From: Acidobacteriota bacterium
GTDB lineage: Bacteria > Acidobacteriota > Vicinamibacteria > Vicinamibacterales > UBA2999
Direction: 5' to 3'
Assembly (NCBI GenBank): GCA_013813075.1
Contig: JACCSI010000560.1
Coordinates: 1-5,212 of the forward strand
Length of the DNA: 5,212 nt
In this document: positions 1 through 5,212 of the stretch, piece by piece
Layout of the letters: each line of letters opens with the position of its first letter
How positions within the stretch are numbered: the first letter of the stretch is position 1
Translations under genes and position numbers: made by a program
The notes under the pieces: model-generated
The model's input: the letters and a program-made list of their open reading frames with translations, nothing else
Told to the model about the DNA's origin: nothing
Databases searched by the model: none

Positions 1-257
1 GGCCAGTCTGCCCCAAACGCTGCCCCTTTCTCGACAGCTGCATTTACCCGGTAGTGTCGTCGAGATCGGGGCCGCCGCGGGCGCGGACCCCACGCCGCGA
101 TCGCCCGCGCAGTGCTGCGGCGTCGCATCGCCTTCGTGGTCTTCCCGCTTCGCCGTGCCCGGCCAGTCAGGCTCAGGCTGCGAGCCGTGCGTGCGTTGAC
201 CGATCCTTCCGCGATTGGATCGCGTCCGGGGTCCAGGTGCGAGTCGCATTTACGCGC
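1..257. other. No recognisable gene; region downstream of the membrane glycosyltransferase
   Basis: All six frames were read. Plus frame 1 runs from the window edge to a TAG at 52-54 and could be the last 17 codons of a gene starting outside the window, but nothing in it is recognisable. One minus frame stays open across the region, yet its translation is Arg-rich and low in complexity, as expected by chance in GC-rich DNA. A short palindrome, CGCGAT-TGG-ATCGCG (210-224), lies 34 bases past the stop of the minus-strand gene. It lacks a T-tract on either strand, so it is not a convincing terminator. Confidence 0.5.
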
Positions 258-2150
258 TCAATGGATGGCGATTCGGTAGAGAGCCACGGGCGGCGCATCG
301 GCAGGCTTCTCCAGCGTCACCGAGTTGAATCCCTGCAAGAACACGTCTGATGCGCGCGGCACCGTGAATGTCGCCAGCGACGGTTGGTGGGTGTCGGGGG
401 TGAAGGTGCCGAGTGCCCGACCATTGACGAGGAGCGTGACAGTGGCGGTCGCAGGATGATCGAGCAGTCGTGTGCGGGCACGAAGCTGAATGGTGACGGT
501 GTGGTCCGGCAGGATCGTGAGCGGTAGCACCAGTTCGGCGCGCGCGCCTTCGACCCATCGGAGCTCCCCCTCCTGATCGGATCCGCGAGGGCCCCAACCG
601 TCAATCAGAAACTTCCCCGCGGCGGCATCAAGGGGCAGGTCAATCGACGGCCGCCAGGCTTCAGGCGCGAGCAGGTCGTAACGGTCGATTGGTAGCCCGG
701 TGCGAAAGGCAAACCAGGCATTCGCGGGAAATGCAAACGGATACACGAAGGGGGATTCTGTGAGAACCGACGCCTGCTGACGGACGAGGTCGCGAAAACG
801 TACTGGAGCGTCTTTGGTCAGCATCCCGGTGGCGTACTGCGCCACGAGTAATTGGTTCCAGCCGATGATTAACAGTGAGACGACGCTCACGGCGACGAGT
901 GGCCGACGCGCCAACTGGTAAATCACGAAGGCGAGCCCGGGGGCCAGCAGCGTCAGCACACTGGTGAATCGGCGGCCGCCAAACGACCAGCCTGCCGCCC
1001 AATCCGCGGTCGAACCATTGACCCACGCCATCACAAACACAATCAGCAAGGCCGCGATCGCTGACGACCGCCGGCGCTGCGCATACCACGCGGTCCCAAT
1101 CAGCGCGATATAGGCCACGGGCGTCCACGACAAGAATCCGTGCCACGACGACCACAGGGTGTCGGCCCAGCGAGACCGCCACAAGTCGAAATACCCAGTG
1201 CGCCCGACCAGCTGAAACTCTTCGCGACTGAATAGGATCGTCGAGTGTATCGCCTGCAGCGCCAGAAAAGCCGCGGCGCCAGCCAACCCCAACACCGCGA
1301 GCCGGATCAGGGCGCGCATGCGCACCTCTGCCGCGGCGGGCGCCAGGAACAACAGGACTGCAGGGAGGAGCGCGAAGAGCGCCTCCTGTGGCCGGGTCAG
1401 AAACGCAAACCCCAACAAGACGCCCAGCAGAATGGCATGGCGCGTGCGCATCGTGACCGAAGTCCAGCGCTCCGCGGCGACCACGAACAGCGCCACGCAC
1501 CCAAACGAGGCGGCGTGCGTCATCGAGGGCTCGTAGACCATGTACCACACCAGTGGCGTGGCCGCGAACACCAGTAGCGACGTGATGAGAGCGATGCCCG
1601 CGCCGAATTCTTCACGCAGCCGGCGATGGATGGCGATGAGACCCATGGCGCCAATCGCGAATGACGACACCAGGGCGGCGCGGACATACGGCAGCGTCAG
1701 TCCGGCCGCAATCGCCTCACGCGGGGCGGGCCACGCCCCCAGGGCGCGCCCAACGCCGTCCACTGCGGCAACCGCGCCGTAGAGCGGTAACCAGATCAGC
1801 GTTGGCCCAATCGGGACCACATGATAGGGCCGCGCCGGCTGCCCCAGATAGGCAAACTCCGCCGCGACGTGCAGATCGTGATCAAACAAGGCGCTGCGCA
1901 GTTGCGCGAAATAGATCACGCCGTCTGTGGTGACGCCGTGCGCGTCCTCGAATTGCACACCCAGCCCGATCAACAACACGAATGCCACCACATGCGTGTC
2001 GAGGGTGCGGCGGGTGAAGGCACGCCAGCGCTCGGTCCCGGGCCGGTGCGCGAGCCACGAGCCCAAAATGAACAGCGGAGATCCGGAGGCGACAACTATC
2101 CATGCGGCGGGGCGCGGCGGCAGGGTGAACAGCCACGCCAACCACACCAT
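258..2150 (-). CDS. Polytopic membrane protein, probable GT-C-type glycosyltransferase with C-terminal beta domain
   Basis: This intact 630-residue protein has roughly 12-13 hydrophobic segments between residues 3 and 436 (for example about 52-70, 150-175, 185-206, 256-272, 281-300, 398-436). A soluble tail follows. In the first long loop, TTDGVIYFAQLRSALFDHDL (residues 74-93) carries acidic residues D76, D90 and D92. That position matches the catalytic-loop Asp of GT-C glycosyltransferases, which use polyprenyl-phosphate sugars at the outer face of the membrane. The last ~100 residues (from about 535) alternate polar and hydrophobic positions like a beta-sandwich, possibly carbohydrate-binding. 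Substrate and acceptor cannot be told. ATG at 2150 is the first ATG/GTG/TTG in frame and has no clear Shine-Dalgarno. The frame stays open to about 2210 and the hydrophobic stretch continues upstream (SILVSTL before the Met), so a CTG start is possible. The family call is inferred from topology and the acidic loop; an uncharacterised membrane protein is the alternative. Confidence 0.72.
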   Translation of the reverse strand: MVWLAWLFTLPPRPAAWIVVASGSPLFILGSWLAHRPGTERWRAFTRRTLDTHVVAFVLLIGLGVQFEDAHGVTTDGVIYFAQLRSALFDHDLHVAAEFAYLGQPARPYHVVPIGPTLIWLPLYGAVAAVDGVGRALGAWPAPREAIAAGLTLPYVRAALVSSFAIGAMGLIAIHRRLREEFGAGIALITSLLVFAATPLVWYMVYEPSMTHAASFGCVALFVVAAERWTSVTMRTRHAILLGVLLGFAFLTRPQEALFALLPAVLLFLAPAAAEVRMRALIRLAVLGLAGAAAFLALQAIHSTILFSREEFQLVGRTGYFDLWRSRWADTLWSSWHGFLSWTPVAYIALIGTAWYAQRRRSSAIAALLIVFVMAWVNGSTADWAAGWSFGGRRFTSVLTLLAPGLAFVIYQLARRPLVAVSVVSLLIIGWNQLLVAQYATGMLTKDAPVRFRDLVRQQASVLTESPFVYPFAFPANAWFAFRTGLPIDRYDLLAPEAWRPSIDLPLDAAAGKFLIDGWGPRGSDQEGELRWVEGARAELVLPLTILPDHTVTIQLRARTRLLDHPATATVTLLVNGRALGTFTPDTHQPSLATFTVPRASDVFLQGFNSVTLEKPADAPPVALYRIAIH

Positions 2151-2199
2151 CAGCGTCGAGACCAGGATGGAACGCGAAGCGGTGCTGTGCAGGGGGACT

Positions 2200-2228
2200 A
2201 CGGTACAAGGTCAAAGTTCAAAGTTCAA
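2200..2228 (-). promoter_or_regulatory. Candidate sigma70-like promoter of the membrane glycosyltransferase
   Basis: On the minus strand, TTGAAC (2223-2228) is followed after exactly 17 bases by TACCGT (2200-2205). This would start transcription roughly 40-45 bases before the ATG at 2150. The -35 match is 4 of 6 and the -10 match only 3 of 6. Because the heptad repeat supplies a TTGAAC every 7 bases, the -35 may be fortuitous. It is the best-placed candidate I can see, but weak. Confidence 0.2.
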
Positions 2229-2270
2229 AGTTGAAAAAGAAAGTCAAAGTGGAAGTTCAAGTTCAAGGTT
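2206..2270. repeat. Heptanucleotide tandem repeat (TCAAAGT) with degenerate flank
   Basis: Three perfect consecutive TCAAAGT units occupy 2211-2231. A fourth exact unit lies at 2244-2250, and related GTTCAA/TTCAAGG pieces run on to about 2270. The stretch is strongly A/T-rich against a GC-rich background. The 2225-to-2244 offset is not a multiple of seven, so the right half is a degenerate or rearranged extension. It lies about 60 bases upstream of the glycosyltransferase ATG and overlaps its best promoter candidate. Seven-base simple repeats of this kind occur in intergenic DNA of several large-genome bacteria and can change copy number by slippage. Confidence 0.85.
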
Positions 2271-2427
2271 CGCGTCCTGGCTGGCAGGTGAGCACTGCGG
2301 CCCAGCCCGACAAGCTCATCCTTATTACCCCAGCGCAGTGTGGCAGTACTTGGCAAGCCTATTGCTAAATAGAAAGCATCATCGCTCGCCGGCGAATCTC
2401 GCTGGCGTCATCATCCTACCCACTCGA

Positions 2428-2447
2428 CGGGAGGCCTCGGCCTCCCG
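2428..2447. terminator. Strong GC hairpin, terminator-like or REP-like, without a T-tract
   Basis: A perfect inverted repeat has a 9-bp arm CGGGAGGCC (2428-2436), two bases TC, and the matching arm GGCCTCCCG (2439-2447). In practice this is an 8-bp stem with a CTCG tetraloop. The right side continues CTCGTCATTTCT with no run of T, and the left side also lacks one. It sits between two divergent genes, so neither flanking gene needs a terminator here. It could serve an unannotated transcript or be one copy of a dispersed palindromic repeat. Confidence 0.4.
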
Positions 2448-2719
2448 CTCGTCATTTCTGGTCGCTTCAACCGACATGCAGTGCGTCGACGCATGCGAAC
2501 AGGTTCCGCCGGGGCCGACGGCTTCCACAGGTGCGGCGTCATCGTTTCGGATGCGTCACAATCGTCGCGTGGTACCGCACCTTGCGCGTGCGTACCCACC
2601 TACAGGTCGCGCCGATACCAACGTTCGGCATCGGCGGTCATAAGCGTGTGGCGTCAGCATTCCGCCACCGAGGTGACCCTCACGCCGCGACCGGCGCGTG
2701 CTCAGCGGGGTGCCCATCA

Positions 2720-2905
2720 ATGGACGATGAGTTTTCAGTGAACTGTCCGTACTGCGGCGAGCAGACCCAGATCTACGTCGAGCCCGACGTCACGGGCACC
2801 TTCGTCCAGGACTGCGAAGTCTGCTGCAATCCATGGCGCGTCCGCGTGGTGGGTCGTGGCCAGAGTCGGTCGGTCGACATTGCGCGTGCCGACGGCTCCG
2901 AGTAG
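2720..2905 (+). CDS. CPXCG motif-containing cysteine-rich protein
   Basis: This is a 61-residue protein of the CPXCG cysteine-rich family, widespread in proteobacteria and other phyla and of unknown function. It shows the hallmark CPYCGE at residues 9-14, a Val-Glu-Pro-Asp and Gly spacer, then DCEVCCNPW (31-39). C9, C12, C32 and C35 make a likely four-Cys zinc site, with C36 adjacent. The length fits the family, whose members are usually 50-70 residues. No signal peptide or membrane segment is present, so it should be cytosolic. ATG 2720 is chosen because the family begins a few residues before CPXCG; a GGGGTG stretch at 2707-2712 may act as a weak Shine-Dalgarno. The same frame is open further upstream to ATG 2531, but that extension looks noncoding. 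The dehydrogenase remnant begins 37 bases after its stop, on the same strand. Confidence 0.85.
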   Translation: MDDEFSVNCPYCGEQTQIYVEPDVTGTFVQDCEVCCNPWRVRVVGRGQSRSVDIARADGSE

Positions 2906-2942
2906 CGCGCGTGACCGGGCGGCGGCGTATTATCTGGCACCC

Positions 2943-3415
2943 ATGAAGGGACGAGAGAAGGTTGTCGTCGTGACGGGCGGGGGGAAGCGGCAGCGGCCGC
3001 CCGATGTGTCACCGGTTTGCCCGGGAAGGCGCGGGGTCGTTGTCGCCGACCGTGAGTCACGCGCCGACCAGGTCGCCTCGGGATTGACGGTCGTGCCGTG
3101 CGCGCAGACGTCGCGGTGGAAGCTGACGTCGATCGCATGGTCAGCGCGGCACACGATGCCTACGGCCGCATCGATCTGTTCCTCGAACGCCGGAATCGGT
3201 GGCGGTAAAGGCGGCATGGAGACCTCCGACGCCGAATGGCAGCGAGTGTGGCACGTCAACGTCATGGCTCCTGTCGATGCCGCCCATGCCGTTCTCCCGT
3301 CGATGCTGGCCGCGGGTCGTGGTTACTTCCTGCACACCGCATCGGCGGCCGGGCTCCTGTCACAGATCGGGTCCGCGCCCTATGCGGTGACCGCATCGTC
3401 CATGGCCCAGGCGAA
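2943..3415 (+). pseudogene. Decayed short-chain dehydrogenase/reductase (SDR), frameshifted and 3'-truncated
   Basis: The translation is SDR-like only when pieces of different frames are joined. Frame 1 gives MKGREKVVVVTGGG. A +1 shift in the G-run near 2980 gives GSGSGRPMCHRFAREGAG, completing the TGxxxGxG nucleotide-binding motif. Frame 1 resumes near 3034 with GVVVADRESRADQVASGL. Another shift near 3090 gives GRAVRADVAVEADVDRMV and then AYGRIDLF. A two-base loss near 3180 restores frame 1 with SNAGIGGG, VWHVNV, HTASAAG and PYAVT. The nucleotide-binding, NAG, catalytic Asn, Ser and Tyr blocks are therefore present. The Lys expected after YAVT is lost through a small deletion near 3393. Only about 157 codons remain of a usual ~250-280. 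Homology ends at about 3415, where the convergent zinc-ribbon gene stops. Frame 1 stays open overall because the shifts sum to three, so automatic callers may report an intact but chimeric protein. Three of the indels fall in or beside G-runs, so sequencing error could explain some, but not the missing C-terminal half. Confidence 0.85.
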
Positions 3416-3724
3416 TCATGACTCTCGTTTGGTAGCCGCGCTACGCGAGGTCCGCCACGCCCACCCGGCGATTCCAAGAGCGGTGAGCCCCAGCAGGCCG
3501 CGTTTCAGCACGCTGCCATTGCCTGAAGTGTTGCTCTCGGCCGTCAGCAGTTCCTGAAAGACCTCGACGTCGGGAGACGCCTCGCGCGCGGGCCGTTGCG
3601 CCCCCTCGGGCGTCGGAACCCAGCGCGACAGATACGCGAACGAGTCCGAGCCGCAAATGGTGCAGCGCATTTCTTCGTGCACATCCTCACAATCGAGACA
3701 CAGCCGAGCCTTGCGGAGTTCCAC
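3416..3724 (-). CDS. Small zinc-ribbon protein with C-terminal transmembrane anchor
   Basis: This 102-residue protein starts VELRKARLCLDCEDVHEE. The pair CLDC (9-12) and CTIC (21-24) forms a four-Cys zinc ribbon with a very short 8-residue linker. Next comes AYLSRWVP, then a Pro/Ala/Glu-rich linker. A single hydrophobic segment at about 74-90 (GLLGLTALGIAGWAW) is followed by an Arg/Lys-rich tail. This suggests a membrane-anchored protein with the zinc ribbon on one face, possibly binding a partner protein or nucleic acid. No function is known to me. GTG 3724 is chosen because AGAAAGG (3731-3737) lies six bases upstream, an ideal Shine-Dalgarno, and because Cys-containing N-termini of this type begin just before the first CxxC. 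A longer ATG-started frame to 3817 exists, but its extension is Arg/Pro-rich and lacks such a site. The gene lies downstream of the DedA-like gene on the same strand, 241 bases away, so it probably has its own promoter. Its stop abuts the dehydrogenase remnant. Confidence 0.72.
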   Translation of the reverse strand: MELRKARLCLDCEDVHEEMRCTICGSDSFAYLSRWVPTPEGAQRPAREASPDVEVFQELLTAESNTSGNGSVLKRGLLGLTALGIAGWAWRTSRSAATKRES

Positions 3725-3730
3725 TAGCAA

Positions 3731-3737
3731 CCTTTCT
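3731..3737 (-). promoter_or_regulatory. Ribosome binding site deciding the GTG start of the zinc-ribbon gene
   Basis: AGAAAGG on the minus strand is followed by the six bases TTGCTA and then GTG (3724-3722). The spacing favours this GTG over the adjacent TTG at 3730 (zero spacing) and over the upstream ATG at 3817. Confidence 0.6.
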
Positions 3738-3869
3738 GGCGCCTGACCGGCGCACTTGTTCTGGCGCGACGCCGGGGACAGACCGGGCCCGCGCGGCCGA
3801 ATTAACCGCACGCTCACGTCATCCCGGATAGTGAACCGCCCCTAAGGGATTGTATTCGGAGGCGAAAAC

Positions 3870-3889
3870 CGTGGCACTCGGTTGCCACG
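3870..3889 (-). terminator. Probable intrinsic terminator of the DedA-like gene
   Basis: Read on the minus strand, a 7-bp stem CGTGGCA, six-base loop ACCGAG and matching TGCCACG are followed directly by GTTTTCGCC. The stem plus four T residues, 77 bases past the DedA-like stop at 3966 and ahead of the zinc-ribbon gene, fits a modest Rho-independent terminator. The T-run is short, so efficiency may be low. On the plus strand the same hairpin lacks a T-tract. The rest of the 3725-3965 gap shows no gene or recognisable remnant. Confidence 0.45.
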
Positions 3890-3965
3890 AGACCATCGGT
3901 AACCAGCGTCACGACAAATATCCTACTTGGAACACGCGCGGGCTGGACTTGCCATGGCCGGCGGC

Positions 3966-4565
3966 TTACCGGCGATCTCGCGTCCCCCGCAACACGCTGA
4001 CTGCGGACGCCACCGTACCAACTAACGCCAGGGCAATGAAGACTCCAACCAACACATCGAACACGGTTGAATCCATCCAGACGAGAATGCGCTGGCCGTA
4101 GCGTGCAGCCAGGGCCGCTTCCAGGCCGAAGCGCGTCAGGCGCACGGCGGCCAGCATGGCAAGAAATTTCGGCATGTCCACACCGAAGGCGCCGCTGGCA
4201 AGGACGATGGCCGTAAAGGGGAACGGCGGCGGGATGAGTCCCAGGCACGCAATCGCGGCGGCCGCCTTGCCCGTCACGCGTGCCTGAATGCGCTCAAGGC
4301 GCGCCCGTCCTACCCATCGCGCCAGTCCCGCCTCCCCGGCCGTACGGCCCAACCAGAAGGTCCCGGCCGCACCGACCACGGACCCGGCGGTGGCCGCGAG
4401 CGCATGCGCCCAGAACATCTCTGGCTCCCGCGCCGAGAGCACAATCAGCACAAAATCAATCCCGAGCGGCAGGAAGAAGATGAGCGACGAGTCGAGCGCG
4501 CCGAGCAGAATCAGACCGACCGGGGTGAGGAAGTAGCCGAGGAGCGGAGCGACGAGTGAACGCAC
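3966..4565 (-). CDS. DedA/VTT-domain (YqaA-like) integral membrane protein
   Basis: This 199-residue membrane protein is of the DedA/SNARE-associated (VTT) superfamily, closest in feel to the YqaA-like branch. Members are linked to lipid scrambling or flipping (undecaprenyl phosphate or phospholipid) and envelope homeostasis; the substrate here is unknown. The N-terminus is hydrophobic with LLGALDSSLIFFLPLGIDF (21-39). Then come a Gly-rich helix GSVVGAAGTFWLGRTAGEAG (61-80), a basic amphipathic stretch (82-100), and the re-entrant-type motif LIPPPFPFT (110-118) followed by ASGAFG (123-128). VRLTRFGLEAALAARYG (141-157) supplies conserved-type Arg residues and is followed by a final membrane helix (about 168-190). 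Length and motif order are full, so it looks intact. Translation begins at GTG 4565; no strong Shine-Dalgarno is visible, but the N-terminus matches where family members begin. It is divergent to, and its first 10 bases overlap, the open frame holding the DUF481 remnant. The terminator at 3870-3889 probably ends its transcript. Confidence 0.82.
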   Translation of the reverse strand: MRSLVAPLLGYFLTPVGLILLGALDSSLIFFLPLGIDFVLIVLSAREPEMFWAHALAATAGSVVGAAGTFWLGRTAGEAGLARWVGRARLERIQARVTGKAAAAIACLGLIPPPFPFTAIVLASGAFGVDMPKFLAMLAAVRLTRFGLEAALAARYGQRILVWMDSTVFDVLVGVFIALALVGTVASAVSVLRGTRDRR

Positions 4566-4630
4566 GCTACGAATCTTGCATTGGGTTTGCTCCGGAGCTC
4601 AACTATGTCCCAAGGATCCTTTGCGCATGC

Positions 4631-4816
4631 ACCGGCTACTTCGGCGTGGGCGGCGTCGACAACCTGTTCGTGAAGACGCAGAGCGGCGTTCGCGTCGCCC
4701 TGATCGCGGGTTTGGTGACGGCGGTGCAAGTGGAAGCCGACTACGACCGTACCCCCGCACCGGGTCGACGTCAGACCGACAGGACGTTCGCGCTGACATT
4801 GGGCTACCGGTTTTGA
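4631..4816 (+). pseudogene. 3' remnant of a DUF481-type outer-membrane protein
   Basis: The last ~60 codons of this frame resemble the C-terminal beta-strands of DUF481/YdiY-type outer-membrane proteins: DNLFVKTQSGVRVALI, a strand with VQVEADYDRTPAPG, then DRTFALTLGYRF and stop. The turn residues, the alternating hydrophobic pattern and the terminal Phe recognised by the BAM complex are all retained. A full family member has a signal peptide and about 200 or more further residues, and none of that is present. The frame is open back to ATG 4556, but the codons before about 4631 look random, and the DedA-like gene starts there on the other strand. It is therefore most likely the tail of a gene whose 5' part was deleted or displaced. 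The surviving tail has no frameshift, which suggests recent loss. A short expressed protein from ATG 4556 is possible but would lack an export signal. Confidence 0.68.
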
Positions 4817-4898
4817 GCCGTGTCATCGTGCGTGACCGGCCGCCACGCCGCATTGATGTTGAAGGGCACGCGTTCGCGCGACCCAGAATGTCATCGCC

Positions 4899-5212
4899 GT
4901 GAAGCCCTGGGAGATTGTCGGGCGCGCGCGGACACCCGACGGCACCGAACTGACGCTGACGCGCCATACGAGCGAGTACCTCATTCAGGCGAACGGTCAG
5001 AGCCTGATGTCGAGTCGCATGCACGGTTCCGAGGACTCACTAGGCACGCTCGGGTGCCGCCGCGCGAGCCTGTCCGCCCACCCATGCGTGCTGGTCGGGG
5101 GGCTCGGCATGGGCTTCACCCTGCGCGCTGCCCTCGACACGCTTCCGGCCTCGGCCACCGTCATCGTGGCCGAGCTCGTGTCGGCGGTCGTGGAATGGAA
5201 TCGCGGCGAGCT
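4899..5212 (+). CDS. Spermidine-synthase-like SAM-fold protein, N-terminal part (cut by window end)
   Basis: From GTG 4899 the frame runs open to the window edge for 104 full codons, beginning VKPWEIVGRARTPDGTELTL. The N-terminal beta region (LTLTRHTSEYLIQANGQSLM) matches the small beta domain that precedes the Rossmann fold in polyamine-synthase-like proteins. SSRMHGSEDSLG follows in the position of the substrate-loop region. LVGGLGMGFTLRAAL (residues 66-80) is the Gly-rich nucleotide (SAM or decarboxylated SAM) binding loop, and VIVAELV (89-95) is the next strand ending in the acidic ribose-binding Glu. The catalytic region lies beyond the window, so a true spermidine synthase cannot be separated from a methyltransferase-like relative. 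The GTG start is preferred because no ATG lies nearby in frame and family members start just before a KPWE-like stretch. No good Shine-Dalgarno is visible. It begins 82 bases after the DUF481 remnant. Confidence 0.75.
   Translation, partial: MKPWEIVGRARTPDGTELTLTRHTSEYLIQANGQSLMSSRMHGSEDSLGTLGCRRASLSAHPCVLVGGLGMGFTLRAALDTLPASATVIVAELVSAVVEWNRGE

Larger units (their letters stand above)
2151..2719. other. Long intergenic gap without a convincing gene
   Basis: This 569-base stretch separates the divergent glycosyltransferase and CPXCG genes. Open frames cross it on both strands, but their translations are Arg/Ser/Pro/Ala-rich and match no family I know, and none has a good Shine-Dalgarno. It contains the heptad repeat (2206-2270), a moderately A/T-rich patch (about 2320-2385), a strong GC hairpin (2428-2447), a perfect 12-bp palindrome TGCGTCGACGCA (2482-2493) nested within CATGC/GCATG arms, and an imperfect hairpin GTGGCG/CGCCAC (2648-2668) upstream of the CPXCG gene. 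I see no tRNA fold. A small RNA or remnants of an older gene cannot be excluded. Confidence 0.55.

Noticed and set aside
210..224. Palindrome CGCGAT-TGG-ATCGCG downstream of the glycosyltransferase as a terminator
   Set aside because: The stem is only 6 bp with a 3-base loop and no T-tract on either strand.
54..350. 98-codon plus-strand open frame at the left edge
   Set aside because: It is Arg/Ala/Ser/Pro-rich with no recognisable motif, and it overlaps the 3' end of the glycosyltransferase on the other strand. It looks like a chance frame in GC-rich DNA.
661..1548. 295-codon minus-strand frame inside the glycosyltransferase
   Set aside because: It lies wholly within the real gene in another frame. 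Its Arg/Gly/Val/Ala-rich translation has no family signature.
2206..2270. CRISPR array
   Set aside because: The units are 7 bp and contiguous, without spacers, and no cas gene is present.
1927..2643. 238-codon plus-strand frame crossing the heptad repeat
   Set aside because: It overlaps the glycosyltransferase start antisense and reads through the simple repeat as low-complexity Ser/Lys. There is no motif and no Shine-Dalgarno.
2531..2719. N-terminal extension of the CPXCG protein to ATG 2531
   Set aside because: Family members begin just before the CPXCG motif. The extension has no recognisable pattern and includes a hairpin-forming stretch.
3725..3817. N-terminal extension of the zinc-ribbon protein to ATG 3817
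   Set aside because: The extension is Arg/Pro/Gly-rich, and the AGAAAGG site six bases before GTG 3724 gives a far better start.
3814..4248. 144-codon minus-strand frame overlapping the DedA-like gene
   Set aside because: It is a shadow of the DedA-like gene in another frame and has no family features.
4589..4598. Palindrome GCTCCGGAGC upstream of the DedA-like gene as an operator
   Set aside because: A 10-bp palindrome is expected by chance in a GC-rich window, and no promoter elements flank it.
3416..4640. Insertion sequence or transposon carrying the zinc-ribbon and DedA-like genes
   Set aside because: I found no transposase, no terminal inverted repeats and no target-site duplication at the boundaries. 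Only a rearrangement is supported.

Overview
The window is GC-rich throughout, apart from an A/T-rich repeat patch near 2206-2270. Its gene families look most like an environmental soil-type bacterium, possibly Acidobacteriota class Vicinamibacteria. That placement is inference from the flavour of the proteins (a GT-C-like membrane protein with a C-terminal beta domain, a YqaA-like DedA protein, a small zinc-ribbon protein, a spermidine-synthase-like protein). There is no rRNA or other marker gene to prove it.

Layout, left to right. Positions 1-257 hold no recognisable gene. A large intact minus-strand gene (258-2150) encodes a polytopic membrane protein, probably a GT-C-type glycosyltransferase. 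Behind its start is a 569-base gap (2151-2719) containing a 7-bp tandem repeat, a strong GC hairpin and a short palindrome, but no convincing gene. A 61-residue CPXCG cysteine-rich protein follows on the plus strand (2720-2905). Immediately after it is a decayed short-chain dehydrogenase/reductase (2943-3415), with four indels and no C-terminal half. Two minus-strand genes follow: a zinc-ribbon protein with a C-terminal membrane anchor (3416-3724) and a DedA/VTT membrane protein (3966-4565). A likely terminator sits between them. To their right is a plus-strand 3' remnant of a DUF481-type outer-membrane protein (about 4631-4816). Last is the start of an intact spermidine-synthase-like protein (4899 to the window end), which is cut by the window edge.

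The genes do not form one pathway or an obvious operon, and I see no clear undescribed system. The most informative signal is structural. A plus-strand gene missing its 3' half and a plus-strand gene missing its 5' half flank a two-gene minus-strand block. This points to a past rearrangement or deletion with pseudogene decay. The heptanucleotide repeat directly upstream of the glycosyltransferase is the second item worth checking.
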